The notes under the pieces: generated by a model
Databases searched by the model: none
What the model saw: the letters and a program-made list of their open reading frames with translations, nothing else
What the model was told of the DNA's origin: nothing
In this document: piece after piece, positions 1-13,000 of the stretch
How the letters are laid out: every line of letters starts with the position of its first letter
Position numbering within the stretch: position 1 is the stretch's first letter
Assembly (NCBI GenBank): GCA_032622095.1
Contig: CP136067.1
Span: 194,706,052-194,770,051, forward strand
Direction of reading: 5' to 3'
Origin: Siphonodentalium dalli
Taxonomy: Eukaryota; Mollusca; Scaphopoda; Gadilida; Siphonodentaliidae
Length of the DNA: 64,000 nt
Translations under genes and position numbers: made by a program

Positions 1-1156
1 GACAGCCAAATTTGCCTGTGATCGAGAACCGGCGTGATGAAATAGCATATATGAGATCATACAACTCAATAAATATAAATCGATATTATTTGTATTTCTC
101 ATAATAACTTAAGTGTACATAGTTAAACACACTGTGATGGAGGAATTTCCAAAAACATTGTGTAGAAAATCAACTTATGGCCCAATGAATCCTCAGTATT
201 AACTTTTTTCTAAAAATGCGATTTCGGGGCGCTTTTGTCCATTTTCAAACGTTTTTGTGTGTAAATAGTAAAAGCAATGTTCATTTACCCTAAAACTCTT
301 AGTGTTGAAATAATAGCTTTACATTGGATATGTCAATGAATGTCACTGGATTGCACTCAAGTTTCTGGAAACTGACTCCAAATTTGAATATCGGAAAAAT
401 GGGGTAGGGGAAACCATATTGACAAAATCTCAGAAAACATGGATCTTGATACATAAAACATCACTAAAAACATTCTTTCATATAGAGTTTACTGCTTCCT
501 GATCTGATGTTCATATTCAGAGCTACAATCCTTTGTGTTGCCATGGCGAATTATTATTTCGGGATTCTTCTATATGACATGCCCATTAAGTTCGAAATGT
601 ACCTCCACTAAGTACTAATGAAACAATCTACACAAACTGGAATAAAACAACTTTTGTCTGCAATGACTAAATTATGGGATGACAATATTATAGCCTTTTG
701 TGATTACACCTACCCCATTATCAACGTTCAAATTTGGAGTCAGTTTCTTGAAAAATAATGTGAAATCCAGTAACTGTTGATTGGCTTAATCAATGTAATC
801 CTATTTTGTCCAACATAAGTGTTTTAGGAGGAACGTTCAAATGATTATACACATTAAACACTAATTGTGTTCATTGTTGTTTACTATTTGAGCACAAAAA
901 TACCTTTTAAAATGGACAAAAACATCCAAAAACAGTCCAACATGGCATTTTTTGGAAAATATTCATAAGGCCATAAGTTTTTTTGTTGTTGGCACAACTG
1001 TGTTTAGCAATTCCAAGACAGTGTATTTAACCTTGTATACTTAAGAGGTTTTTAGAAATACAGGGCATATGGATATAAATGTATCGAGTTGTATGATTTA
1101 AAATATGGTATTTCATCATATCAGTTCTGTGTCACAAGGCAAGTTTGGCTATACAA
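1..1156. repeat. Diverged foldback (long inverted repeat) element
   Basis: The first ~390 bases and the bases from ~725 to 1156 are diverged reverse complements of each other. For example the stretch ending in catacaactcaataaat near 60-77 pairs with atcgagttgtatgat near 1082-1100, and ctgactccaaatttgaa near 370-386 pairs with caaatttggagtcag near 730-745. The arms are joined by a ~330-bp spacer. No coding sequence is seen. This fits an old foldback transposon or MITE with its left end cut by the window edge. The family is not recognised. Confidence 0.6.
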
Positions 1157-1796
1157 TGGAACACTCATTTTGTTTAAGAACATTTTTGTCTTCTCAATCA
1201 TAGATGCGTAATGTAATCATTTTTTTGCACAATCTAGTTAGGAAATTAATACAACAGCAAGATATCCTTTTTTTTTAAATACTGGACCATAAAATATTGA
1301 TTTTAGCTAATTCTTAGAAATTGAGTCTCCGCAATTAGACAAATTCCCAATTTTGGAGGCACATAACTCGAAAAATACTCAACGTATTGGAAAAATTTTG
1401 CTGCTCTGTAATCATAATTTTGTACTCAATTTCGCCTTCCTTGATCCTTTTTTATTTTTAGTATATTGTTTATAATGGGTTAATAGACTTATTCCTGCTA
1501 AGAAACAATGGTTTGCAATTAGTTTGAGGTTTGGCACTTTTTTCTCATAACAATTAAAACTTGCTGCATATGTTGGAAATTATTAACCCGAGGGGACGTG
1601 TGAAAATGAAACATGTCGGTCTGGTCCAAGGGGCATGCATTAAAGAGACCAGCCATGAGAACATACACACGAACTGTTCAAATAGACCCAATGTACAGTG
1701 TCCCATGCAGTATAATTACCCGGGCCACACCAACCCAATCTGACAGGTCCATATGACCTTCCTTAATTGGAACATACACATGACTTTATAAAATAG
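1157..1796. other. Intergenic, nothing recognised
   Basis: AT-rich sequence. The longest open frame, near 1561-1743, starts at TTG, is only 60 codons and shows no recognisable domain. No repeat or RNA gene was recognised. Confidence 0.5.
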
Positions 1797-2455
1797 ACCA
1801 ATTCAATTCAATTAGTTTATTCTGATCGTCAAGTTGAGACATTACAGAGATGTATGGATATAATATACAATATATTTCAGTACAGGTATACATGTATATA
1901 TTATATATGGCATAATAATAGTAGATAGAAAGGTTGGACCGTATTGTTTCAGTGTGCCATGCAGGCGGGGTGGTATAAGCCTCAGGCGGACCTGACTATT
2001 TCTAAGACCTTCTTAATAAACACTGATGGATTTTTAACTGTCTTTTGATTTCGGGAGTTGAACAGAGAGGCTAGTTCGTAAGTGTTCGGTCTCTGGTAGT
2101 AGTAGGGTTTCAGGTATTTTATTCTCAGTTCATTAAGTTCCCTACACTTCAATACCATGTGGTATTCATCGCCGATTTCGATATTACAGAGAGTGCAGAT
2201 TATGTCGGAATAATCGGTATTTGTCCAAGCACCGAGTTCTATAGGGAGTTTGTGGTTTCTTGTGCGGAAAGCTAAAATACTGTTAACTGCTCTGTTATCA
2301 TCAAGGGATTGGTAATTCTCTCGTTCAAAATTTGACTTTATAATTCGGTAAAATGCGAATTTGCTTTATTTCGATATTGTTGACCACCACTCTTGAATGT
2401 GTATGTCACGTAGCTTACCGGTAGTTGTGCGATTGAAACTTGTCAAGCTTGATAC
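1797..2455 (-). mobile_element. LINE fragment: C-terminal end of a non-LTR retrotransposon ORF2
   Basis: Read on the minus strand, about 2340 down to 2000 translates to the tail typical of many invertebrate LINE ORF2 proteins: FRTRNHKLPIELGAW, then a CTLCN...GDEYHMVLKC zinc-finger-like block, then the RIKYLKPYYYQRPNTYELASL tail in pieces of that order. A (AATTG)n-like 3' tail follows at 1797-1820 on the same strand. No reverse transcriptase domain remains. The copy is 5' truncated, the usual fate of LINE insertions. A close relative lies at 51255-51695. Confidence 0.7.
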
Positions 2456-3214
2456 GTGTTGGTTGATCCAGACACTACTCATACCTAGGCAGTTAAGGGT
2501 GTACCGTTTACCAATAATCAGTTGATTGTTAAAAACTTATCACAATATAAATAATACATAACATAATACAAAATGAGAGGCAATCTATTGGTTGGCATGC
2601 AGATAAGCTTAGCCCAATACGAGAGGGAACGGGTTTTGATTCTCACCGTTATGGGGCATATTCTTTTTTCCCCATAAACGAAAGCATTGGGTGTGGATTT
2701 TTTCATTTTAAGGTCGAATTTCAAAAACCATAATTCTAGTTTTTCAAAGCATGTTAGGTTTTCAAAACACCTGAATGTGTCCCATGCAATATAATTACGT
2801 ACACCCAACCCCATGTCGCCACGTACCTACGTGTGACCAGTTTGAGAGCATGCGCATGCAATTTTAAAATAGACCCGACCGTGTCCCAAATAATATGAGT
2901 ATGCGTGCACCTCAACCCTCTGTCGCCGCGTCCCTGTTACCAGTCTTGATAACGTACACATGCCATTTGTCGTGGCTTCGGGGTCTAAGTGGTACGATGG
3001 CGACATGGGGGTCTGGAAGTCTGCCATGTAATGTCAATTTTGTATGCAGATACCATATTGAAATTCTGGAAAGTAGGGGTTAATATCGCCACACTTCTGC
3101 GTGGTCGCGGCCCCAAACACTGCGTATAGAGATTTCATGAAATCCCGCACTGAACAGTAATATTAATTTCGGGCTAACATTTGCTCCATGATGTCCATGC
3201 GAAATTTCTTGACA
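2456..3214. other. Intergenic, nothing recognised
   Basis: Short open frames on both strands (up to 98 codons) overlap each other and show no domain, signal peptide or splice-site context. I see no supported gene here. Confidence 0.45.
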
Positions 3215-5085
3215 CAGAGTCGTTGTTTGGTGGGAGAATCTGGATTCAGATTACGGATTAGTCCCCATACGACGTGGTTCGGTAATCGAACAGACCAGAA
3301 TCAGTAAACGAACAGACCGTAATCGTAATCAATCGTTATTTCGTAGTAATCCAGATTCAGATTCTGATTCCGATTACGGACTCAAACGTTCATAATGTAA
3401 ACAAACCGAGATTTCGCCACCTCGGAGTTTAAAAACACAATAAAACATAAGAATCCGTCCCTTGTGTACAAATTATTGCAGAATATAAACTATATATATC
3501 AAAGAATTTTAAATGCGGAGACAAATTTGTGTTATCAAGTGTAAACGGGGAGAATATTACTGAAATTAGCCAAATAATAATGTTATTGATAGTAACGCTG
3601 GGGAGCACTTCGGTTGATGGCGAACTTGAAGCAAATCATTGTCAATTTCATTGTCACTTTCATCATGTTCGTTTCATAATTCCATCCATTAAATACCGCC
3701 CGAACGCATGTCGATTTCAAATTCGGCGGATACGTCACCATTGACCGAATTCACGTGAACCTGCATGGATATGTCTTCTGCTTTGTTCGTTATAATGTGT
3801 TCCTTCTTATTCAAGAAATAGTATGATTATTTGATATCGATGGATTATCAGATACACGTATGTACTATCAAGTCTTATAGCAATTTCATATTTAAAATGT
3901 TTTCTTTCGTTAAATGCAGTCGTTTTGCACAATAGTCTCCGTATAGTGCAGGAACACAGGCATGTGTTGGCCAATATGCTGTACATTAGTTGGAAAATAA
4001 AGCTTTGCCCATGAGGCCACAGTTGCGAACGTGCACGTGAACTGCATATCCCAATCGCACAAACAAAATGTAAAGCTTATTCTAGGAGCTCTGGACTATA
4101 TAGTGGAAATGTCAGTCAAATTATTGATTAAGTACCCACACGTATACAAGTTCTAGGGACGTGGCTAGAGGTTTCACGTGGGAGTGCTCCATCAAATTTC
4201 CGGCCAACTGCACACCCCCCCCCCCCCCCCCCCCATTGAACTAAACATCAAACTCACAGGTTCGCAGAATTCCATTTCCACCCCCTTGGAAATATCCAAC
4301 CTGACACACCCTAAGATTGGAAAATTACCAACTTTTACTGGTTGAAAAATCAAACAATGAGAACAATTCCAACCTATATAATTATATGGTGTCTAATTAA
4401 TGTCCAATTAATGTTGTGTCAGGCATGGAATTTCCAACTGCTGGAAATGTACAAAAGTTTAGTTTAAACATATTTATTTGTCAAATTTAGATAACACACG
4501 ATACATAACACATACATTTGTTTATACAGACAATGGGATTGGAGGACAAGTGCTGTCTCCTATATGTTATTACCCTGAAAAATAATAATTAGTAATGGCA
4601 AAGTAACATGACTACCAAAACAAGTTGAACATGTATACAGATCACCGGTCACCCCCTCCCCCGAGTTAGTCATAAGTTTGTATATGTATTTGTTTAAAAT
4701 CGGGTTTGTTTGTTGCGTTTGCTGGCTTGTACGTATCATTATTTGGAATAGTTAGTCAAAAGTATCCTGATTTTCCTTACGTGTGAATGACTGTACAGCT
4801 AAGAAAATTGTACCAACGTTCGGGGGGGGGGGGGTCGAGACACCCCAACCAACCCCTGTCGACATGTCCCTGTACAACTGACAAGTTTCGTGTGTTCTCC
4901 ACAACGTCTTCCGAATTCGATTCAGGAGATCTAGAGCTGTTAGAAATTCTTGCCCTCATCACACAAATCGTATAGTATCGGAGACCACGTGGATTTCAAA
5001 ATCTGACATAGAATCGGGAATTAGGCCCGCCCCCCGTAATCGGATCCCGATTCTGAATCCCGATTCCCACGAAATAACGACTCTG
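3215..5085. mobile_element. Possible DNA transposon relic with CAGAGTCGTT terminal inverted repeats
   Basis: The left end CAGAGTCGTTGTTTGGTGGG (3215-3234) and the reverse complement of the right end, CAGAGTCGTTATTTCGTGGG (5085-5066), match closely. Both continue inward into related GATTC/GATTACGG-rich sequence. The ends resemble hAT-type termini, but I could not find a matching 8-bp target duplication, so the class is uncertain. The interior contains a C20 run at 4215-4234 and no supported transposase. Confidence 0.4.
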
Positions 5086-5222
5086 CATGGGTAAACGCAG
5101 TTTCGCGTATTAAACAACACGCTTCATATAACACATATCTGATCGCAACCCTTTAACAAGAAAACCATAGTCAGAAATGGTAACGCCACCAAGATCATAT
5201 TATTAGCCATAAATATAAATTA
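5086..5222 (-). repeat. Fragment of a dispersed repeat (family with copies at 19.9, 52.6 and 60.8 kb)
   Basis: The stretch near 5155-5218 (aagaaaaccatagtcagaaa then tggtaacgcc and an AT-rich run) recurs in the same orientation at 60800-60870 and inverted at 19945-20010 and 52620-52670. It ends exactly where the Helentron-like copies begin. No coding content. Confidence 0.5.
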
Positions 5223-5960
5223 CTAGAAGGTGACCCGACTTCGTCCGGGCTTTGACCTTGAATTGTCCATTTTGAAGGTCAAGGTCAAGTGGGGTCATGA
5301 TTTGACCAGTCCAAAACACTGCCCGGACAAAAGTACCCGACAAACGGGCCCGTCGAAATCCATTCGGTTTTACCCGATTTGACCTTGAATTGATCATTTT
5401 GAAGGTCAAGGTCAGTCGGGGTCACGATTTGACCCGTCCAAAACACTCAGTGGACAAAAATAACCCTATGTATAAAATTTCGTCGAAATCCCATCAAAAT
5501 TGGCGATTTGACCTTGAATTGACCCGATTTCAAGGTCAAGGTCACATCGCATGGGCAAACGAATATGCTTATGAGACTCCCCATACGAATGTAGCCCCAC
5601 ATACCAAGTTTCATCGAAATCCCGTGATATTCGAGCGTTTGACCTTGAAATGACCCGATTTCAAGGTCAAGGTCACGTCGCACGGGCAAATTAATAGGTT
5701 TATGCCACTCTCCGACCGAAGATACCACCACATACCAAGTTTCATCGAAATCCCGTGATATTCGGGCGTTTGACCTTGAAATTACCCGATTTCAAGGTCA
5801 AGGCCACGTCGCACGGGCAAATTAATAGGCCTATGCCAGTTCCCGGCGAAAATACACCCACATACCAAGTTTCATCGAAAACGGTTCGGCCGTTTTCGAG
5901 TCCATCGCGAACACACAGACAGACACACAGACAGGCAGATCTTCCAAAATATATAATAGA
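5223..5960 (-). mobile_element. Helentron/HINE-like repeat, copy A
   Basis: The copy starts with CTAGAAGGTGACCCGACTTC and ends in a CACACAGACAG microsatellite followed by atcttccaaaatatataata. Read on the minus strand, the start is a CCCGGACGAAGTCGGG hairpin a few bases before a terminal CTAG, the 3'-end architecture of Helitron-like elements. That puts the element on the minus strand. The core is about five ~130-bp tandem units, each with an inverted pair TTGACCTTGAA...TTCAAGGTCAAGGTCA. It is non-coding. The class call is by architecture only, as no Rep/helicase is present. Confidence 0.5.
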
Positions 5961-6742
5961 CTAGAAGGTGACCCGACTTCGTCCGGGCTTTGACCTTGAA
6001 TTGACCATTATGAAGGTCAAGGTCAGGTGGGGTCAAACACCAACACCCCAAAAATGGTGGAAATCGGCCCAGCGGATACCGGGAAATCGGCCCAGCGGAT
6101 ACCGAGATACCCTATGCATCAAATTTCGTCCGTAAAAATCCGCCAGTTTAACCCGATTTGATTTCCACTCAAGTATATAAACGCGCCTCATATACACACG
6201 CTCATTAATTATCAAGTTTCAACGTAAAGATAAATTACCATCGGTGCCCGAGATATCGCCAAGACGTCTGAAATAGTCAAATGCATCGGCCGGTTAAGCG
6301 TTAACGTGATCTAACGTTATGACCCCTAACGACGTCATAGAAGTTACGCATTGTTTTTATCCTGATGGAAGATAGTACCACTTCTTCTTGATAATTGAGG
6401 CAGATAACTAAAACGGATACATACGCATTATATATCGTTGGAAAGAGGAAACACGAACGATTCTCACAGTGTCATTATTATGACTGGCATTTTATTATTC
6501 GCGCTGTTTCGAATCGATTTGTAAGCACCGAACTCAAATGAAAGTCCCGTAACACAGCGTAAAAACAGATTTGACCTCGGCACGTGAAAAGTTGACATCG
6601 GATCTGAAAATGAATAGGCCTATGCCACTTCCCGACAGAAAATACCCCCACATACCAAGTTTCATCGAAATCGGCTATGCCGTTTTCGAGTCCATCGCGA
6701 TCACACAGACACACACACAGATCTTCCAAAATATATAATAGA
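5961..6742 (-). mobile_element. Helentron/HINE-like repeat, copy B
   Basis: Same start (CTAGAAGGTGACCCGACTTC) and same microsatellite plus AT-rich end as copy A, abutting it head to tail. Copy B has only one complete AAGGTCA unit. It also has a different ~450-bp interior (about 6220-6600) that recurs in copy D, including the stretch cctcggcacgtgaaaagttg. Non-coding. Confidence 0.5.
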
Positions 6743-7069
6743 CTAGAAGGTGACCCGACTTCGTCCGGGCTTTGACCTTGAATTGTCCATTTTGAAGGTC
6801 AAGGTCAAGTGGGGTCACGATTTGACCAGTCCAAAAACACTGCCCGGACATATTCGGGCGTTTGACCTTGAAATGACCCGATTTCATGGTCAAGGTCATG
6901 TCGCACGGACAAATTAATATGCCTATGTTCATCCCCGGCCGAAAATACCGCCACATACCAAGTTTCATCGAAATCGGGTGGGCCGTTTTCGAGTTCATCG
7001 CGAACACACAGACACACAGACACACAGACAGACACACAGACACACAGATCTTCCAAAATATATAATAGA
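6743..7069 (-). mobile_element. Helentron/HINE-like repeat, copy C (short)
   Basis: A 327-bp version with the same ends. Two tandem units are present, then an (ACACAG)n tract at about 7003-7047 and the AT-rich end. It abuts copies B and D directly. Non-coding. Confidence 0.5.
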
Positions 7070-7767
7070 CTAGAAGGTGACCCGACTTCGTCCGGGCTAT
7101 TCAAAAACCAAATTTCAAGTCGATTGCTCCACCCGTTTCCGAGATCTGGTCTGCGCATGCGCGAAGCTGGCGTCGCACGGGCTCGGCGACCCGATAAAAT
7201 TCGTATCCGGGGCAAGATACATTCACATACCAAATTTCAAGTAGATAGCTCCACCCGTTTCCGAGATATATAGCCCAATGTCATTTGCGGATACCTCGGC
7301 CGGTGATGAGTTAACGCGACATCGGCCGGTTAAGAGTTAACGCGATCACGTCACGATATGTTGATGGCGTAATATATTTACGCAATGATTTTCGATGAGC
7401 GAAGCATGGTCCTGCGTTCTTCCCGATAATTAAGGTAGAAACTTTAAACGTACACAGGCGTGTGATGCATCATTGGAAAGATGCAAATTATATGACTGGC
7501 AATTTATTATTCGCGCTATATCGAATCGATTTGTGAGCACCGAACTGAAATATATTAGCGCAAAACGGCGTAAAAACAGATTTGACCTCGGCACGTGAAA
7601 AGTTTACCTCGGATCTGAAAATCAATAGGCCTATGTTACTCCTGACCCGAATATACCCCCACATACCAAGTTTCGTCGAAATCGGCTGGGCCATTTTCGA
7701 GTCCATCGATTACACACACACAGACAGATACACACACACACAGATCTTTCAAAATATATAATAGATA
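7070..7767 (-). mobile_element. Helentron/HINE-like repeat, copy D
   Basis: Starts with the same CTAGAAGGTGACCCGACTTC end. Its interior (about 7290-7620) matches the interior of copy B, and it closes with (ACACACAG)n and aatatataatag. It completes a head-to-tail run of four copies. Non-coding. Confidence 0.5.
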
Positions 7768-7889
7768 ATACAATTATTCTATAAACTAGCTTTCAAATTT
7801 TATGTGGGAAATTTGCATACTTCTATATTTCAAGTTTTCCCGTTTCTCGTGTTATACATTACTTTCTTCAAACTGTCTTCTTTATTACA

Positions 7890-8460
7890 CAAGCTGATGG
7901 GCCCGACTTCGTCCGGGATGTTTCCCATCTGATTTCCGGCGAAAGGCGCGATTTGACCTTCAATTGACTATTTCGAAAGTCAAGGTCAGGTCAGGGTCAT
8001 GATTTGACCCGTCCAAAACACCCCCACCCGGAGAAAAGTACCACTAGGTATAAAATTTCGTCGAAATCCGTCCGTTTTACCCCACTTGACCTTTAATTAA
8101 CAATTTTGAAGGTCAAGGTAAGGTCGGAGTCATGATTTGACCCGTCCAAAACACTCCCCCGACAAAAGTATCCATAGGTATCAAATTTCATCGAAATCCA
8201 TCCGTTTTACCCGATTTGACCTTTGATTGACCACATTGAAGGTCAAGGTCACGCCGATGTCACAATTTGACCCGTTCAAAACACTCCCCGGACAAAAGTA
8301 TCTCTAGGTGTCCGTTTTACCCAAATTGACCTTGCATTGACAGTTTTAACGGTCAAGGTCAGGTCGGGCTCACGATTTTGACCCGTCCAAAACACTTCCC
8401 GGACACAAATACCCATAAGTATCAAATTACGTTGAAATCTATGGAAAGCCGAAGAGGACA
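7890..8460 (-). mobile_element. Helentron/HINE-like repeat, partial copy E
   Basis: Begins with gggcccgacttcgtccggg and holds four ~120-bp tandem units built around TTGACCTT... and GGTCAAGGTCA. The usual microsatellite end is missing; the copy stops near 8460. No gene is present. Confidence 0.45.
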
Positions 8461-8880
8461 TGTTAGTTGCTAATTGCTAGATATACGACGCACGACTTGT
8501 CGCGGTATTTTAAAGGTGTTTCAAACTAGGAGATGGAAGGATTCTGCGTTTCAAATGGTGATGCATTATAGTAATTTATTCAAATTTTATGGCATAAATT
8601 GTTATTAAAACCGTATATACTATAACAAAAATGAATGACTCGAAAATTAAATGGGCCTTTAAACAAAGTCACAAATGCGGTTAGGCTCATCTCATACTCG
8701 TTTAATCAGCGATATTCTGCTGCGCAGTTTGTTATAGTTCCCAGTATTCATTGAGCGTTATAGCCCCACTGTTATAATTCGCCTTTAGCAGGCGTACTCT
8801 TGCCTCAGATTATTGAGATATTAGGTCACACGTAATGACATTAAATCGCATGGAAACATAGCAATTGTGTGGGCTGATTG
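8461..8880. other. Intergenic, nothing recognised
   Basis: AT-rich sequence between two repeat blocks. No open frame with a recognisable product and no clear repeat. Confidence 0.4.
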
Positions 8881-9690
8881 GCGTGAATATTTAATGAGAA
8901 ATAAAGTCATACGTAATGACATTAAACTCAAGAAAACCCGCGAAAACAAAACAAAATCACATTTAATGTTTTAAGTTATTTCCTTCATAAAAAGAATCTT
9001 CGTGATAATGAACCCTCCCAATACTTTAGAATATAGAATTAACCTTAAAATAACAAAAACCTTCGGAATACAGAACCTTCGGAATAACGAACCTTATGAT
9101 TGGTGAACCTTCGGAATAGCGAACATTCAGAGAAATTTCGGAATAGTGGACATTCTGGATAGTGAACCTTCGGAATAGAGACATGCCCCCAATATTCATA
9201 TTATATGCCCAGAGTTCAAAGGTATGGGCCCATAAAATCCTAAATTTGGCCCTTAAAATATTGAACTCCAAATTGGAGCCCACACAGAACATCACTTAAG
9301 TCAACTGTACCTGTGTCATGTCCCAATGCGGGGGGGTCCACAATATACCACAACATTCATATTATATGCCAAGAATTCAAAAGTATGGGCCCACGTAATG
9401 ACATTAAATCTCAAAAAACCCCGCGAAAACAAAACAAAATCACATTTAATGTTCTAAGTTAAGTTATTTCCTCCTGTATCTGTATCGGTATGCGCGCAGG
9501 ATCAGTTCGGATGTGAGCGCACACTCCGTAAAAAGAATCTTTGTGATAATGAACCCTCTCAAATTAGTCTCAATACTTTAGAATATAGAATTAACATAAA
9601 AATAACAAAAACCTTCGGAATAGAGAACCTTCGGAATAGCGGACCTTCGGGATAGCGAACCTTCATAATAGAAACATGCCCCCACAAGTA
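8881..9690. repeat. Duplicated block with short GAACCTTCGGAATAG tandem repeats
   Basis: Two related segments (about 8910-9250 and 9360-9690) share runs such as cgcgaaaacaaaacaaaatc, aatactttagaatatagaat and atgggccca. Each contains an irregular array of the ~16-bp unit GAACCTTCGGAATAG(C/A), about eight units in the first and four in the second. This looks like a partial duplication of a minisatellite-bearing repeat. Non-coding. Confidence 0.55.
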
Positions 9691-10006
9691 CACCGGTGAC
9701 GTAAACACATGTGCTAATCTTTGTTGTACTATCGTGGCTCTATCGGTACGATTTATACTCAGTACGAAATAACCATAATAATACAGTCGTCCAGTGGATT
9801 ATCGATCGACCACAGAATATGAAAATCTGCATACCAAGCAACACCACGGTGTGGCGTAATGACGGGAGCAGCGCAGGTTCAGCATTAAAGATCATGTTCC
9901 CATGGGGAGCCTCGCATATATAATCATCTTTATTTCAGGAACGAGTCATTTTCATATTTCATGTTCAGTCACAATCAAATGCATGTATTCTTATTAATAA
10001 CTTATT

Positions 10007-13000
10007 ATCTATATCTATATTTGCGAATGTCTGTCTGTCTGTCTGTCTGTCTGTGTTCTATAGAAATTCACAGGGGACCATCTAGATGATGCCAAAGGGG
10101 TCTACTAGGAGTACCTTTTTACGAGAAAGATAATGGTCGGGGTTAAAATATTCTAAAGTGACGCCGTTGTTGTCAGGGGCAGAAAAGGGGAAGCGGCAGA
10201 AAAACAATTTGTCGGCGATTGCCACGAAACTTATATATAATCATCCCCATAATATGAGGAATATAATGGTGTGTTTTAAATATGGAAAAAGTCGCGCCGT
10301 TCGCGTCAGGGGTGCCCGGAAGGGGAGGGGCAGAATTTTTTTCTGTCGCCGATTGCCACGAAACTTAGATATAATCACCCCCATGATATGAAGAATCCAA
10401 CGGTGTGGTTTAAATATGTCAAAAGTGGCGTCGTTCGAGGAGAGGGGAGAGGGGCACCAAAATTGATAAAACTAATTTTAGCGCCGATTTCCACCAAATT
10501 GATATATATTCTTCTTCATGATACACGGAATCTAATTGTGCGATTTAACAACGCCAAATTGTTGTCGTTTGGATGAGAGATTGGGAGGGGGTGGGCACTA
10601 AATTTGATAATAGTTGGTTTAGTCGCCGATTGCCACCACGTACACTTATACAAAAGCATCCCCACGGTATGAGGAGTCTAATGGTGTGGCTTATATCTGT
10701 CAAGTGTGGTCTCATTCGAGTCAGGGGTGTATTGAAAGGGACAGGGGCACCAAAATTGATGCACAATGTTTTTGGCGCAAATTTCCACCAAATTGATACA
10801 CGTTCTTATCCATGATACGAGGAATCTGATCGTGTGATTTAAAGACGCCATAGTGGTGCTGTTTATGTGAGAGATGGGGAGGGAGGGATTGGCACCAAAT
10901 TTGATTAAAAAAAACATTGTTTAGTCGCCGATTATCACCAAACTTATAAACAATCATCTCCATGATATCAGGAGTGTAATTGTGTGGTTTAAGGATGTCA
11001 CGAGTCAGTGGTGTATAGAGATCAGAGGGACATTATATCTATATGTTTAGTGCCGATTTCCACCAGATTGATACATATTCTTCTCCGTGATACGAGGAAT
11101 CTTATCGTGTGGTTTAGACACAACAAATTGGTGCCCTATGGGTGAGAGATATGGGGAGCTTCAATTTGATACGAATTTATATACTCGCCAATTTTCACCA
11201 ATTTCATATATATGCATCTCTAATCTCTAATGAGTCTTAGTGTGTGCAGCTTGGGTCCGAAATAGGGACGGGAGGGTCACCAAAAACTGATACAACATAT
11301 TTTTAGTACCAATTACCATCAAATTCAGACACGTTCTTCTCAAATGATACAATAAATCAAATTGTGCTGTCTGTCTTTCTGTCTGTCTATGTGTTCTATA
11401 TATAACTTCACGTGGTACAATCGAAGAGGCAAAAGCTGATAAAAATATATTTGGCACTAATTTCCAACAAATTCATGCATGTTTTTATCTAATGATATAC
11501 CATGAATTAAATCACATTTGGTGTCGTTTGCGTCACGGATGGCGAGCGGATATGCACTATCTATATCTAGATTTGCGAATGTCTGTCTGTCTGTCTGTCT
11601 GTCTGTGTTCTATAGAAATTCACAGGGGACCATCTAGATTATGCCAAAGGGGTCTACTAGGAGTAACTTTTTACGAGAAAGATAATGGTCGGGGTTAAAA
11701 TATTCTAAAGTGACGCCGTTGTTGTCAGGGGCAGAAAAGGGGAAGCGGCAGAAAAACAATTTGTCGGCGATTGCCACGAAACTTATATATAATCATCCCC
11801 ATAATATGAGGAATATAATGGTGTGTTTTAGATATGGCAAAAGTCGCGCCGTTCGCGCCAGGGGTGCCCGGAGGGGGAGGGGCAGAATTTTTTTCTGTCG
11901 CCGATTGCCACGAAACTTAGATATAATCACCCCCATGATATGAAGAATCCAACGGTGTGGTTTAAGTATGTCAAAAGTGGCGTCGTTCGAGGAGAGGGGA
12001 GAGGGGCACCAAAATTGATAAAACTAATTTTAGCGCCGATTTCCACCAAATTGATATATATTCTTCTTCATGATACACGGAATCTAATTGTGCGATTTAA
12101 CAACGCCAAATTGTTGTCGTTTGGATGAGAGATTGGGAGGGGGTGGACACTAAATTTGATAATAATTGGTTTAGTCGCCGATTGCCACCACGTACACTTA
12201 TACAAAAGCATCCCCATGGTATGAGGAGTCTAATGGTGTGGCTTATATCTGTCAAGTGTGGTCTCATTCGAGTCAGGGGTGTATTGAAAGGGACAGGGGC
12301 ACCAAAATTGATGCACAATGTTTTTGGCGCAAATTTCCACCAAATTGATACACGTTCTTATCCATGATACGAGGAATCTGATCGTGTGATTTAAAGACGC
12401 CATAGTGGTGCTGTTTATGTGAGAGATGGGGAGGGAGGGATTGGCACCAAATTTGATTAAAAAAAACATTGTTTAGTCGCCGATTATCACCAAACTTATA
12501 AACAATCATCTCCATGATATCATATCAGGAGTGTAATTGTGTGGTTTAAGGATGTCACAAGTGGGGCCATTCGAGTCAGTTGTGTATAGAGATGAGAGGG
12601 ACATTATGTCTATATGTTTAGTGCCGATTTCTACCAGATTGATACATATTCTTCTCCGTGATACGAGGAATATTATCAAATAATACAATAAATCAAATTG
12701 TGCTGTCTGTCTGTCTTTCTGTCTGTCTGTGTGTTCTATATATAACTTCACGTGGTACAATCGAAGAGGCAAAAGCTGATACAAATATATTTGGCAATAA
12801 TTTGCAACAAATTCATACATGTTTTTATCTAATGATATACCATGAATTAAATCACATTTGGTGTCGTTTGCGTCACGGATGGCGAGCGGATATGCACTAT
12901 CATAGATAAGATTGCTATTCGCCGATATCCACATATAATTTATATAGTCACCCAGGCCATCTCCATATCATTTTAAGGAGATTTGGGCGTTCTCATTTCA

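Noticed and set aside
4215-4234. Long C run as a functional G-quadruplex or gap artefact
   Set aside because: A simple homopolymer; its length may be unreliable and nothing around it supports a function.
10158-12909. Many 60-140-codon open frames in the Helentron-like element
   Set aside because: They recur at the 1,552-bp duplication offset, lie in tandem repeat units on both strands and have no domains.
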